Below are positions 26,601 to 35,073 of a stretch of DNA of 64,000 nucleotides, piece after piece. The notes beneath the pieces are model-generated. The model was not told the DNA's origin. It searched no databases and saw nothing but the letters and a program-made list of their open reading frames with translations. This DNA is from Rhodanobacter sp. (GTDB lineage Bacteria; Pseudomonadota; Gammaproteobacteria; Xanthomonadales; Rhodanobacteraceae): NCBI GenBank assembly GCA_024711345.1, contig JANJTA010000015.1, positions 1 to 64,000 on the forward strand, written 5' to 3'. Positions within the stretch are counted from its first letter, which is position 1. Each line of letters begins with the position of its first letter. The position numbers and the translations under genes are program-made.

Positions 26601-27631
26601 CCGAAGCCGTCGGCCATCCACACAAGTCTGCGGCCGGCGCCGTACCGCCGGCTGCTGCACCGCCACCGCTGCCGGCTTCCGACCCGGCCAATACCGGCAT
26701 CAACCCGGCGGCGCTGCCGCCGTTCCACGTGTGGGTGGGCGAACTGCGCATGGGCGACGCCCGGCTCGGCGAGGCGCGCCTGGAAACCTGGCCGACCGCC
26801 GAAGGCCTGCACATCGAGCAATTGCGCGCGCTGTCCAGCCGCGTGCAGATCACCGGCAGCGGCGACTGGAACGGCAACGCCAGCAACAGCCACACCCACA
26901 TGAAGATCAACTTCGCCGCCGAGGACCTCGGCGCGATGCTGGGCGCGCTGGGTTTCGACGGGCTGGTCAACGGCGGCAGGACGCGCGACCAGCTCGACGC
27001 CAGTTGGCCCGGTGCGCCCAGCGGGCTGTCGCTGGCCACCATGGACGGCACCCTCAGCATCCGTGTCGACGACGGCCGCATCCCCGAGGCGACCTCGCCC
27101 GGCGTGGGGCGACTGCTCGGGCTGGTCTCGCTGACCGAGCTGCCGCGCCGGCTCACCCTGGATTTCGGCGACGTGTTCGGCAAGGGGCTGGCATTCGATT
27201 CGATCAGCGGCGACTTCAAGCTGGCCAACGGCAACGCCGTCACCGACAACCTGTCGATCATCGGCCCGGCCGCCAGCATCAGCGTCAACGGCCGCACCGG
27301 CCTGCGCGCACGCGACTATGACCAGCAGATGGTGGTGGTGCCGCGCGTCGGCAACAGCCTGCCGCTGGTCGGCGCGGTGGTCGGCGGTCCGGTCGGCGCG
27401 GCCGCCGGCTTCGCCGTGCAGGGTATCCTCGGCCGCGGCCTCAACCAGGCCGCCAGCGCTCGCTACCGCATCACCGGCAGCTGGGACAACCCGGTGATCA
27501 CCCTGGTCGAGAAGCGCGGCAGCACGGCCCCGCCGCCGGCCAAGCCACCGCTGCTGCCTGGCGCCAAGCCGGCATCGAGCTTGGTCGCACCGTTGCCCGA
27601 GGTGCCTCCCGCCGCCGCCTCGTCGCGGTGA
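23693..27631 (+). CDS. yhdP: YhdP-type AsmA-like envelope protein
   Basis: This 1312-residue protein has one N-terminal membrane segment (residues about 16-38) and then a long periplasmic beta-rich region. Position after rng and overall character match YhdP, an AsmA-family bridge thought to move phospholipids to the outer membrane with TamB and YdbH. C-terminal hydrophobic GLVSLTELPRRLTLDFGDVF and the glycine-rich end fit the DUF3971/AsmA2 part. The start is GTG 23693. An equally long frame on the opposite strand is a high-GC shadow. Confidence 0.85.
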   Translation: MNALWQRRLHRCARASGWVAGVVLILLAVVAALAQLLLPLLARHPDWVAAQLSARLQRPVSFASMEGRWTGSGPVFVMHGVSVGAAAGESGAVLQLPESELKFDFGGWLLPSRHLLNLHVRGLQLDLLRDATGWHVNGIGVAGGSARQPLSPGRLSADLWLEDLRVVVTDATLGRHYTLLSKQLRLSHQGSQVRFGGVLRREGASAALRTAGRFRDDGSAGQLWVEVADAELKPLLDGVDLGGYTVDHGRGRLGAWLDWRGGQLSRSLIRFDLDTLAVSAPAGGKASVASLHGLAGVRHADDGYELRWGGDDGSALALDLRRAGTDQASVAVAARKLQLAPLLPWLALKPALSPALAQWLGGGHPRGVLDQLALHWNQAHGLQSAELAFSGLGIDPVGKLPGLNNLRGTLRGDAEALSLELPAQATTLAFPHTFRQPFVLSNLAGTLAFWPQDGDWHIGVDALDFSGAGYAGQARGELVLPAQGGAPFMELYAKLAHADVGAAKLFWPIDSMSPATIEWLDRALVAGRLDQADVLLRGDLHDWPFRHNEGRFEARAAISDLTLDYGKGWPRAEGVSAVANFIDNGMLVEADDGHALGVKAERAVALIPDFGAALLDLNVQGNGSGANLMEFVRRSPIGNREAATLAKLKLRGSGTFGFHLALPLKEGLGEPRLDGLAQLKDADLSAPDWKLQLDKLNGPLSFDLHGMRAGPLDASFRGQPSTLQLAVAGANSDPATVLSAQLRGNYRLAELVQDYPSLDWIGKLGDGRSMFDIGFTIARVPGRDALAQTLSVDSPLDGIALQLPAPLHKPAEARLPLHLSMSLPIEGSELRLGLGEAMRGYLRLADAQRPLAGSLAFGNQMPTELPARDLRIRGHAGKLDVTGWVQHVAAGSGSGGPGLESLEVSTDQAEWFGGDLGAMKLRATPQPDQLSVDVDGPAMLGNYSVPTQELDKRGVTARLKRLYWPKDSSPEAVGHPHKSAAGAVPPAAAPPPLPASDPANTGINPAALPPFHVWVGELRMGDARLGEARLETWPTAEGLHIEQLRALSSRVQITGSGDWNGNASNSHTHMKINFAAEDLGAMLGALGFDGLVNGGRTRDQLDASWPGAPSGLSLATMDGTLSIRVDDGRIPEATSPGVGRLLGLVSLTELPRRLTLDFGDVFGKGLAFDSISGDFKLANGNAVTDNLSIIGPAASISVNGRTGLRARDYDQQMVVVPRVGNSLPLVGAVVGGPVGAAAGFAVQGILGRGLNQAASARYRITGSWDNPVITLVEKRGSTAPPPAKPPLLPGAKPASSLVAPLPEVPPAAASSR

Positions 27632-27661
27632 AGGCAACGGCCTGCCGGTGGCCGCCCGCCA

Positions 27662-27703
27662 AGGCCAGGCTCATGGTCCCTGCCGGAGCGGCGAGCCTGG
27701 CCT
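27662..27703. other. Large inverted repeat between convergent genes
   Basis: Eleven-base arms (27662-27672 and 27693-27703) pair perfectly around a 20-base loop between the ends of the yhdP-like gene and the DUF1232-like gene. No T-run follows on either strand, so it is not a standard intrinsic terminator; it may block exonucleases or read-through. Confidence 0.5.
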
Positions 27704-27727
27704 CTGCGGTGGGTGGCGCATGGCGGT

Positions 27728-28378
27728 TCAGTACACGCGGAAGCTGCGGGCGGCCGGCCCGGGCAGGTAGCTGTTCTCGCCGACCCGGCGGCAGTGGGCG
27801 ATCAGCCCGGCTTCGGCGCGGCGGGCCTGCAACCAGTCGGTGCGGTCGAAGCTGAACTGGCCGACCGCGCAGCCGCGCAACTCCGCTTCGATCGCGCGCA
27901 GGCGGCGAAAGTCGAGGTAGCAGTCCACCTCGCCGGCCAGGTGCGGCCAAGCGGCATCGACCAGGATGGCGTCGTCCAGTTGCCTGACCGGCGGCAGACT
28001 GCCCGGAATCAGCGCGTGCTGGCCGTGCACGTAGTCCACCACCACACGGGCCGGGGCAACCACCTCGCCGGCCGGCCGCCAGGTGGCGTCGGCAAGCATC
28101 TGCTCGACGGCGCCAGCCAACTGCAGCCGTTGCTGGATGCTCGTAGGGCAGGCCGGCGCGGCGTGGCCGGCCAGCTCGCGCGAGGCGGTGGCCAACTGAT
28201 CCGGATCCAGCGGGAAATGCCGCAGCCGGACCAGCAGCTGGTTGAAATGAGCCAGAGCTTCGGCCTCGATCAGGAAATCGCCCATGTGGTGACGGCGGCT
28301 CGGGTGGCGCAGACTGGTCCCGGCGGGCGACTGCAGGGCGGCGGGCAGAGGAGCAAGGGTAGCGAGCTGGGCATACAT
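27728..28378 (-). CDS. DUF1232 (YkvA)-like protein
   Basis: The 216-residue protein starts at ATG 28378, well supported by GGAGG seven bases upstream. Residues about 130-165 read ALIPGSLPPVRQLDDAILVD, similar to the DUF1232 hallmark (iDlIPdfiPviGylDDaivv). The N-terminal half is helical and I cannot assign it. Families with this motif are small and often membrane-associated, of unknown function. It is divergent from the TPR regulator across 169 bases, so the two might share control. Confidence 0.6.
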   Translation of the reverse strand: MYAQLATLAPLPAALQSPAGTSLRHPSRRHHMGDFLIEAEALAHFNQLLVRLRHFPLDPDQLATASRELAGHAAPACPTSIQQRLQLAGAVEQMLADATWRPAGEVVAPARVVVDYVHGQHALIPGSLPPVRQLDDAILVDAAWPHLAGEVDCYLDFRRLRAIEAELRGCAVGQFSFDRTDWLQARRAEAGLIAHCRRVGENSYLPGPAARSFRVY

Positions 28379-28547
28379 AAGATGGCCTCCGAATGGGTTG
28401 CGGCGCCACGGCGTGCGGCGCGGAGGAAAGACTCCGCCCCGCGGCGTTTTGAGTCATGATGGAAGTGCACGGCTTGCATGAGCGAACGCTGAGGTTTGTG
28501 TGATTGTCTGAGGACCTGTTGGTCGAACGGGTCCTGAGGGCTTCCCG

Positions 28548-30800
28548 GTGGAGCAGACGGAATCGGCTGCGCGCAACGGGGGGACTGCGCCTTATCGCTT
28601 CGGCGACATCGTGGTCGATCCGGCCGCGCACACCCTGTTGCGGGCCGGCATTCCGCAGCCGGTCGAGCCGAAAGCCTTTGCCGTGCTGCTGGTGCTGCTG
28701 CAGCGCCCCGGCGAACTGGTCAGCCGCGACGACCTGCTCGACCGGGTCTGGGGTCACCGCCACGTCACGCCGGGCGTGCTGACCCGCGTCATCGCCCAGC
28801 TGCGCCATGCGCTGGACGAAGACCCCCAGCAACCGCGCTACATCCAGACACGGCACGCCCTGGGCTACAGCTTCATTGGGCAGCTGGAAGATCCTGCCGA
28901 GTTCGTTGCGGCCGCCACGCCGGAGGCAGGCGGCGAATCGCCGCCGGTCACCGTGCCGCCAGCGGTCGCGGTCGTTGCCGCCGAACCCACGCCGCCCATG
29001 CCGCCCGTCCTGCCGCCGGCGCCGCCGCCAGTGTGGAGCACCGAAGAATCGGGCGTACACGCCCCCGCATGGCCGGGCCGCTGGCTGGCGCTGGGCACCA
29101 TCGTCGTGCTGGCGGGGCTGGCCGCGTGGCTGCTCGTCCGGCCCGGTGCGCGGCCGCGGCCCGCCGCGGCTTCGGTGGCGGTGCTGCCGTTCGCCAACCT
29201 CAGCGGCAGCCCCGGCGACGACTATTTCGCCGAAGGGTTGGCCGAGGAAATGCGCGACGCGCTGGCCAGCGTGAAGGGCCTGAAGGTGGTCGCCTCGGTG
29301 TCGTCCGCCGCCAGCAAGGATGCCGCCGACGCCAGGGCACTGGGCGACCGGCTGGGCGTGGCCTCGATCCTCAGCGCCAGCGTGCGCCGGGAGGGCGCGC
29401 GCCTGCGCATCACGGCGCGGCTGACCGACACCGCCAGCGGCTTCACCCTGTGGAGCCACACCTACGACCGCGAGCTTTCCGGCATCTTCGACACCCAGAG
29501 CGACATCGCCGCAGAGGTGGTGCATGCGCTGCTGGGTGCGATCCCTGGCGAGGACAGCGCGCTGTCGAAACGCCTTGCCGCCACCCGCAGCGAGGCGGCC
29601 TTCGATACCTACCTGCAAGGCATGCAGCTGCTGCGTCATCCCGAGCAGCCGGATGCCGCCGACCAGGCGATCGCGCACTTCGGCCAGGCGCTGAAGCAGG
29701 ACAGCGGATTCGCCAGGGCCCAGGCCGGCATCTGCCGCGCCGAGACCTGGCGCTTCCAGGGTCAGCGCAGCCCGACTGCGCTGGACAACGCCAAGGCGGC
29801 CTGCCGACAGGCCGAGCAGATGGATCCCGGCGCGCCGGAGGTGGACCAGGCGCTGGGCGATCTGTACCGCGTCGCCGGCGATCCCGAACGCGCCCTGCAG
29901 CACTATCGCCGAAGTGTGCAGGCGCCCGGCCAGGCCGTGTACGCGTACGTGGGCATGGCCAGCATCTACGCGGCGCAGGGGCACGGTGACCTTGCACTGG
30001 CGCAGTTCCAGCAGGCGCTGAAATTGCGCCCCGACGACGCCTTCATCCATGCCTCGATCGGCTACCAGCAATACCTCGAGGGCAAGATTCCCCAGGCCGT
30101 GGCCTCGTATCGCCGCGCCGTCGAGCTGGACCCGAAAAACGCTGAGCGCTGGGGCGTGCTGGGTGCCATGTACATGGCGGCAGGCAACGACACGGCTGCG
30201 GCGCAGGCGATGGAGCGCGCCATCGAGATCAGTCCGGCGGCGGACACGCTGACCAACCTTGGCGAGCTTCGCTACCAGCACGGCGACTACGCTGCCGCGG
30301 TGGCGCTGCAGCGCCAGGCCGCCACGCTGACGCCGGACGATTTCAGGATCTGGGGCAACCTTGGCCTGGCTCTGCAGGCGGACCCGGGGTCGAACCCTGC
30401 CGACACGCGCAGGGCGTTCGAGGCCGCTGCCTCGCGCGCCGAACGGTACCTGCAGACCAAATCTGACGATGCCCAGGCGGCCGCCTTGCTCGGTCTGTAC
30501 CGGGCGAACCTGGGCGATCCGGGGGCTCGCCAGTTGGCCGTGCGTGCCGAGGCGCTGGGCGGCCAGCCCGGCGAAGTGGCTTTGTTCAACGCGGAAACCT
30601 TTGCCTTGCTGGGCGATCTCGACCAGGCGCGCCAGCGGCTGCTGGCCGCGCGCGCCGCCGGCATCGCCGAAACCCGGCTCTCCAGCAACTACACCTTCCG
30701 TCGCCTGGGCCTGTGGTCGCCGCCGCCGTCGGCGGGCGCCTCCCGGCGAGCGGAGCCACCCGCTCCGCCTTCGAGTGCGGGGCATCCAGCCGGAGAATGA
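28548..30800 (+). CDS. Membrane-anchored winged-helix regulator with TolB-like and TPR domains
   Basis: Of 750 residues, about 13-108 form an OmpR/CadC-type winged helix (PKAFAVLLVLLQRPGELVSR, then RYIQTRHALGYSFIG). A proline/alanine-rich linker leads to one membrane helix (about 178-198), a TolB-like N-terminal domain (VAVLPFANLSGSPGDDYFAE, to about 330), then tetratricopeptide repeats to the end. Direct activation from the membrane, as in CadC and ToxR, is the likely mode; signal and targets are unknown. The start is GTG 28548 with a poor ribosome binding site. A small ORF with a good site begins two bases after its stop. Confidence 0.85.
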   Translation: MEQTESAARNGGTAPYRFGDIVVDPAAHTLLRAGIPQPVEPKAFAVLLVLLQRPGELVSRDDLLDRVWGHRHVTPGVLTRVIAQLRHALDEDPQQPRYIQTRHALGYSFIGQLEDPAEFVAAATPEAGGESPPVTVPPAVAVVAAEPTPPMPPVLPPAPPPVWSTEESGVHAPAWPGRWLALGTIVVLAGLAAWLLVRPGARPRPAAASVAVLPFANLSGSPGDDYFAEGLAEEMRDALASVKGLKVVASVSSAASKDAADARALGDRLGVASILSASVRREGARLRITARLTDTASGFTLWSHTYDRELSGIFDTQSDIAAEVVHALLGAIPGEDSALSKRLAATRSEAAFDTYLQGMQLLRHPEQPDAADQAIAHFGQALKQDSGFARAQAGICRAETWRFQGQRSPTALDNAKAACRQAEQMDPGAPEVDQALGDLYRVAGDPERALQHYRRSVQAPGQAVYAYVGMASIYAAQGHGDLALAQFQQALKLRPDDAFIHASIGYQQYLEGKIPQAVASYRRAVELDPKNAERWGVLGAMYMAAGNDTAAAQAMERAIEISPAADTLTNLGELRYQHGDYAAAVALQRQAATLTPDDFRIWGNLGLALQADPGSNPADTRRAFEAAASRAERYLQTKSDDAQAAALLGLYRANLGDPGARQLAVRAEALGGQPGEVALFNAETFALLGDLDQARQRLLAARAAGIAETRLSSNYTFRRLGLWSPPPSAGASRRAEPPAPPSSAGHPAGE

Positions 30801-30802
30801 CC

Positions 30803-31072
30803 ATGGCAACCAAGCTCAATCGCGAACAAATGCGTGCCGCCAAGACGCCCGCCATTGGCAAGCAGGCCGCTGCACCGCGGCGGCGGGAAGCTGGCGGACC
30901 AGGGCGTGAAGCTTCCCGGTCCGCATGCGCATGCGGAGGCAGGTGCGTGTGCGGAGAGGATGGCAAATCGACGATTTGTCGTTTCGAACTTGCCGACATC
31001 AGGAGCATCGCCATCGAGCGCCACTCCCCCCTCTGCCTCATAATCGTGGTGAACCCGCCAAAGCCGGGCTGA
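30803..31072 (+). CDS. Small cysteine-containing ORF after the regulator
   Basis: I do not recognise this 89-residue frame. It starts at ATG 30803 with GGAG (30792-30795) at seven bases, two bases after the regulator stop, so translation initiation is likely. Residues 42-50 read CACGGRCVC, with further cysteines at 59 and 78, and the first 25 residues are basic. Codon use after codon 25 is less GC-biased at third positions than in an overlapping frame, so the true protein may continue in another frame or be decayed. It lies 155 bases before tldD. Confidence 0.35.
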   Translation: MATKLNREQMRAAKTPAIGKQAAAPRRREAGGPGREASRSACACGGRCVCGEDGKSTICRFELADIRSIAIERHSPLCLIIVVNPPKPG

Positions 31073-31226
31073 TCGCCGAGGCGAACCTTCAGCTCGTGGC
31101 CGTTTGCCAACTTAGCTCGTGCAGACCCGGCCCCTGGCCGGGCCTTGCTGGTGCGCGGCCATGCCATGCGTTGAAACCGGGCGGTATGCCACCATTACAG
31201 ATCCACCGCATTGCATTGGTTCCTGC

Positions 31227-32666
31227 ATGGATTCCCTGATCACCCTCGCCGAAAGCAAGCTGCTGACCCCCGGCGGCCTCGCCACCGGCGACCTCGAGCG
31301 CGTGTTCGGCCAGCTGATGGGCCCGGCGATCGACGCCGCCGACCTCTACTTCCAGCATTCGCGCAGCGAGTCGTGGACGCTGGAGGAGGGCATCGTCAAG
31401 GACGGCAGCCATTCGATCGAGCAGGGCGTGGGCGTGCGCGCGATCTCCGGCGAGAAGACCGGCTTCGCCTACTCCGACGAGATCGTGCTGCCGCAGCTGC
31501 TGGAAGCGTCGAAGGCCGCGCGTGCGATCGCCCGCGACGGGCAGGGTGCCGGCCAGCCGCTGGCGCTGCATGGCACGCGCGCGCTGTATCCGGCGATCGA
31601 CCCGGTCGAGAGTCTGCCCAACCCCGACAAGATCGCGCTGCTGCGCGAAGTGGATGCGTACGCGCGCTCGCGCGATCCGCGCATCAAGCAGGTCATCGTC
31701 AGCCTGGCGGCCACCATCGACACCGTGCTGATCGCCGCCTCCGACGGCACGCTCGCCGCCGACGTGCGCCCGCTGGTGCGCATCAACGTGCAGGTGATCG
31801 CCGAAGCGAACGGCCGCCGCGAGCAGGGCTATGCCGGCGGCGGTGGCCGCTACGGCTACCGCGAGCTGATCGAGAACGGCCGCGCGCTGCGCTTTGCCGA
31901 CGAGGCGGTGCGCCAGGCGCTGGTGAACCTCGATTCGGTCGATGCGCCCGCCGGCCAGATGACCGTGGTGCTCGGCCCGGGCTGGCCCGGCGTGCTGCTG
32001 CACGAGGCGATCGGCCACGGCCTGGAAGGCGACTTCAACCGCAAGGGCAGCTCCGCCTTTGCCGGCCGCATCGGCCAGCGCGTGGCCGCCAAGGGCGTCA
32101 CCGTGGTCGACGACGGCACGCTGGCGGGCCGCCGCGGCTCGCTCAGCATCGACGACGAGGGCACGCCCACCGAGTGCACCACGCTGATCGAGGACGGCAT
32201 CCTCAAGGGCTACATGCAGGACAAGCTCAACGCGCGCCTGATGGGCATGGCGCCCACCGGCAACGGTCGCCGCGAATCGTTCACCCAGCTGCCGATGCCG
32301 CGCATGACCAACACCTACATGCTCGCCGGCAACCACGAGCCGGAGGAGATCATCCGCTCGGTGAAGAGGGGCCTGTACGCGCCGAACTTCGGCGGCGGCC
32401 AGGTCGACATCACCAATGGCAAGTTCACCTTCTCCGCCAGCGAGGCCTACCTGATCGAGGACGGCAGGATCACCCGCCCGGTGAAGGGCGCCACGCTGAT
32501 CGGCAGCGGCCCCGACGTGCTCAACCGCGTCTCGATGATCGGCAACGACCTGGCGCTGGACGAGGGCGTGGGCGTGTGCGGCAAGGACGGGCAGAGCGTG
32601 CCGGTGGGCGTAGGCCAGCCCACGTTGAAGATCGACGCGATGACGGTGGGCGGCACCGCCTCCTGA
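31227..32666 (+). CDS. tldD: Metalloprotease TldD
   Basis: TldD (479 residues) is the catalytic half of the TldD/TldE heterodimer that degrades unfolded short peptides and processes microcin B17 and CcdA in E. coli. The zinc motif HEAIGH lies at residues 259-264, with [11 protein letters not shown] after it, and the C-terminal half has [17 protein letters not shown]. The partner pmbA (tldE) is 3.4 kb downstream in the same direction, not adjacent. ATG 31227 matches the E. coli N-terminus; no clear ribosome binding site is seen. Confidence 0.95.
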   Translation: MDSLITLAESKLLTPGGLATGDLERVFGQLMGPAIDAADLYFQHSRSESWTLEEGIVKDGSHSIEQGVGVRAISGEKTGFAYSDEIVLPQLLEASKAARAIARDGQGAGQPLALHGTRALYPAIDPVESLPNPDKIALLREVDAYARSRDPRIKQVIVSLAATIDTVLIAASDGTLAADVRPLVRINVQVIAEANGRREQGYAGGGGRYGYRELIENGRALRFADEAVRQALVNLDSVDAPAGQMTVVLGPGWPGVLLHEAIGHGLEGDFNRKGSSAFAGRIGQRVAAKGVTVVDDGTLAGRRGSLSIDDEGTPTECTTLIEDGILKGYMQDKLNARLMGMAPTGNGRRESFTQLPMPRMTNTYMLAGNHEPEEIIRSVKRGLYAPNFGGGQVDITNGKFTFSASEAYLIEDGRITRPVKGATLIGSGPDVLNRVSMIGNDLALDEGVGVCGKDGQSVPVGVGQPTLKIDAMTVGGTAS

Positions 32667-32693
32667 CCAGCGCGCCGCGGCAGCAGCGCAGCC

Positions 32694-32842
32694 TGTCCAC
32701 CAGGGACTTCCTTCGGTCGTGCGCGATGCAGTTGTCTGCCGACACGTGCATCCACCACGATCAGGCACCAGCCGCCGCCTTGTCGCGGCGTCACGTCACC
32801 TCGCTGGCTCTGGCAGGGGCCCGCTCGCGGGCGATGCTCCTG
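32694..32842. repeat. REP/BIME-like modules after tldD
   Basis: Bases 32694-32729 match 20655-20690 with few differences; 32812-32842 is the palindromic module with core CCCGCTCGCGGGCGATGC and is one of the copies at 20814, 37494, 41566/41617 and 43144/43228. Confidence 0.65.
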
Positions 32843-33131
32843 CCCGTTTGCAAAGCGATAAAAAGCCTTCGTCTGCCGGCGGCAGCCGAGCCAGTTCTCC
32901 CTGGCTTGCTCACGCATACGCAGCGCATGTCCGCTATCGGCCAGCAGCGATGGCTCAAAGGGCGCTCCGGGCGAGTTTTGCGCCGCTGTTCCAGCGCGGC
33001 GGCTCGTAATTTCCTGCTGGATTTCCTTGCGATGATGGCTACCGGTTCGGCGCGTCAGTGACGGCCCGGTGAATTTCCGCGCATCGTTGCCGCGCCTGTG
33101 ACATTGCGCGCGAGAGACGTATCGCCGGCGT

Positions 33132-33145
33132 TTGATGGACGTCAA
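33132..33145 (+). promoter_or_regulatory. FNR/Anr/Dnr-type operator
   Basis: TTGATGGACGTCAA matches the FNR consensus TTGAT-N4-ATCAA at 9 of 10 positions. Its centre (33138.5) would place a -41.5 start at about 33180, some 38 nt before the cytochrome-porin gene, the class II activation position. It suggests induction when oxygen is low or by nitric oxide. Confidence 0.65.
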
Positions 33146-33217
33146 TATCGGGGGCATCCGATCGGCAAAGACTGCGCCTGCATCCAGCCATCACACTGGA
33201 ACTGTGGGGAGCACGTC

Positions 33218-34603
33218 ATGAGCACTTGTCGGAATAGTCTCGTTTCAAGCGGGTTCGCCACCCTGCGCGGACTGTCGCGCTGGGTGGCGCTGGCGGCGCT
33301 GGCATGGCTGGGGGTACCCACCCTGGCATCGGCGGTGCCGTCGTACGCACGACAGACCCAGCAACCCTGCGTGGCCTGCCACGTGGGCGGCTTCGGGCCG
33401 GAACTCACCCAGTTCGGACGCCAGTTCAAGTTGCTGGGCTACACCATGAAGGTGGGCGAGCAGACCGACATTCCGCTTTCGGCGATGCTGGTCGAATCGT
33501 TCACGCACACGCAAAAGGCGCAGCCCGAGGCGCCGGCCAAGGGCTTCGGCACCAACGACAACACCGAGCTGCAGCAGGCGTCGGTGTTCCTGGCCGGGCG
33601 GCTCAGCGAACACATCGGCGTGTTCGCGCAGGCAACCTACTCCGAGAACGGCGGCCTGCTCGGCTGGGACAACATGGACTGGCGCTACGCGCGCATGTTC
33701 AGCCACGGCAGCCACAGCGGCATCTGGGGCATCTCGCTCAACAACAATCCCACCGTCAGCGACGTGTTCAACACCGCGCCGGCGTGGAAGTACCCGTACA
33801 TGGCGGCCGACCTCGTTCCCGAGGCGCCGGCGCAGCCGATGCTGCTTGGCGGCCTGGCCGCGCAGGTGGTCGGCGTCAGCGCCTACATGCAACTGGACGG
33901 CGCCTGGTACATGGAGCTGGGCGGCTACCGCTCGCTGTCGCCAGCGTTCCTGCGTCACGTCAATGCCGACTTCGATGGCCGCCTGAGCGGGGTCGCGCCG
34001 TATGCGCGCCTGGCCTACACCTGGAACCTGCCCACCGGCAGCTTCTCGGTCGGCGGCTTCCTGCTCAACATGCGCCGCGGGCAGGTCGGCACCAACGACG
34101 TCGGCGACGCGGTGGCGCTGCCCGGACCGACCGACCGCTTCCGCGACTTCGGCGTGGATTCCAGCTACATGTACATCAATGGCGATCACGCGATTACCCT
34201 CGACGGCCTGTACGTCCACGAGAGCCAGCGCCTGGACGCTACCTGGGGCGGCGGCGGATCGGACCACCTGCACGACACCCTGCAGTCACTCAACCTCAAG
34301 GGCAGCTACTGGTACCGCCACACCTACGGCGTGACCCTGGCATCGTTCGTCTACAACGGCAGCAAGGACGTCACGCTCTACGGCAACGACGGTTCGCCGA
34401 ACACGCAGGGCGAAAGCATCGAGCTGGACTACAGCCCGTTCGGCCAATCCCACTCGTGGCAGCAGCCGTGGGCCAACGTGCGGCTGGGCCTGGAGTACAC
34501 CTGGTTCAATCGCTTCAGCGGTCGCGTGCACAACGTCGACGGCGCAGCCCGCAACGCCCATGACAACAACACGCTCTACCTCTATGTGTGGTTGGCGATC
34601 TGA
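33218..34603 (+). CDS. Predicted outer-membrane monoheme cytochrome-porin fusion, Cyc2-like
   Basis: The 461-residue protein has a signal peptide ending about residue 39 (LASA), one heme c site CVACH at 51-55 directly after mature residues VPSYARQTQQP, then FGPELTQFGRQFKLLGY and about 400 residues of alternating aromatic and polar stretches typical of a 16-strand-type beta-barrel. This layout is that of fused cytochrome-porins such as Cyc2 of iron oxidisers, and of many uncharacterised homologues. Iron oxidation here is not proven. GGGGAG (33206-33211) precedes ATG 33218; an FNR-type box lies upstream. Confidence 0.7.
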   Translation: MSTCRNSLVSSGFATLRGLSRWVALAALAWLGVPTLASAVPSYARQTQQPCVACHVGGFGPELTQFGRQFKLLGYTMKVGEQTDIPLSAMLVESFTHTQKAQPEAPAKGFGTNDNTELQQASVFLAGRLSEHIGVFAQATYSENGGLLGWDNMDWRYARMFSHGSHSGIWGISLNNNPTVSDVFNTAPAWKYPYMAADLVPEAPAQPMLLGGLAAQVVGVSAYMQLDGAWYMELGGYRSLSPAFLRHVNADFDGRLSGVAPYARLAYTWNLPTGSFSVGGFLLNMRRGQVGTNDVGDAVALPGPTDRFRDFGVDSSYMYINGDHAITLDGLYVHESQRLDATWGGGGSDHLHDTLQSLNLKGSYWYRHTYGVTLASFVYNGSKDVTLYGNDGSPNTQGESIELDYSPFGQSHSWQQPWANVRLGLEYTWFNRFSGRVHNVDGAARNAHDNNTLYLYVWLAI

Positions 34604-34612
34604 GCGGATGGG

Positions 34613-34656
34613 AGCGAGGGGCCTTGGCTTGCCGTGGCGAATCCAGGCCCCTCGCT
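34613..34656. other. Large hairpin after the cytochrome-porin gene
   Basis: Twelve-base arms (34613-34624 and 34645-34656) pair perfectly across a 20-base loop, ten bases after the stop. There is no T-run, so termination is possible but not of the standard intrinsic type. The form resembles the inverted repeat at 27662-27703. Confidence 0.5.
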
Positions 34657-34766
34657 TCCGGTCCGGGGGCGTGATTTCACGAGCTGCGGCGAGTGAGGGC
34701 CGGGCGCGCGCAGCTAAGGGACGCCTTCCAAAAAGCAAACGCCCCTCGTCATCGAGGAATAGTGGG

Positions 34767-34949
34767 CTAGGTGCTGAAACTAGCCAAGTACGTCACCGGG
34801 TCAAGCGCGCAATGACTGCCTATTGCCCCTGGCAACTGGAAAGCCCTGGGCTTCACACGAAAGTCGAAAAGTCTGTACAGGCGATACTTGTCCGCGTCGG
34901 TGTTTGAGCGCGCGATTTCGTTGCGGCTGACGTAGAACGGCGTCCATTT
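34767..34949 (-). pseudogene. Remnant of a DUF3883-domain protein (C-terminal end)
   Basis: The last 60 codons of a - strand frame read KWTPFYVSRNEIARSN, YRLYRLFDFRVKPRAF and LDPVTYLASFST before a stop. This closely follows the end of DUF3883 domains (pattern WxxTPFyiSRNELa...LyRlwnFxRxPkaFeL...TsFxASF), found in restriction-like and defence proteins. No DUF3883-like sequence precedes it; upstream codons translate a palindromic repeat. It is best read as the relic of a lost accessory gene. The recognition rests on memory of the family, not a search. Confidence 0.6.
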
Positions 34950-35048
34950 GCATGCACTTCCGCGCAAGTGTGAGCACGCAAAGAGAAAGTAATTCGGTCG
35001 CCGCGGGCAGACGAAAAGTTTTTGTTCTGGAGCGACAACAGCAAGTGC

Positions 35049-35073
35049 GATTCCGGTTTTCGCCGGAATGACG
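35049..35073. repeat. Palindromic repeat of the GGCGAAAACCGGAAT type
   Basis: The palindrome pairs ATTCCGG with CCGGAAT around TTTTCG and continues to GACG. This short interspersed repeat is familiar from Xanthomonads and other proteobacteria, where it is scattered between genes. A degraded second copy (TTCGCCGTAATGACG) lies near 35100. Confidence 0.6.

Larger units (their letters stand above)
32667..33217. other. Repeat-bearing spacer between tldD and the cytochrome-porin gene
   Basis: These 551 bases carry no gene I can support. They hold two REP-like modules (32694-32729 and 32812-32842), a partial copy of the CTTTCG hairpin module near 32870-32900, and at 33132-33145 an FNR/Anr-type site that belongs to the downstream gene. 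The rest shows nothing I can name. Confidence 0.6.

Noticed and set aside
23669..27637. A 1322-codon open frame on the - strand opposite the YhdP-like gene
   Set aside because: It mirrors the real gene, is rich in Arg, Gln, His and Val repeats without domains, and results from high GC at third codon positions.
32447..33157. A 236-codon - strand frame between tldD and the cytochrome-porin gene
   Set aside because: It overlaps the tldD end and its residues are translations of REP modules that recur in other gaps.
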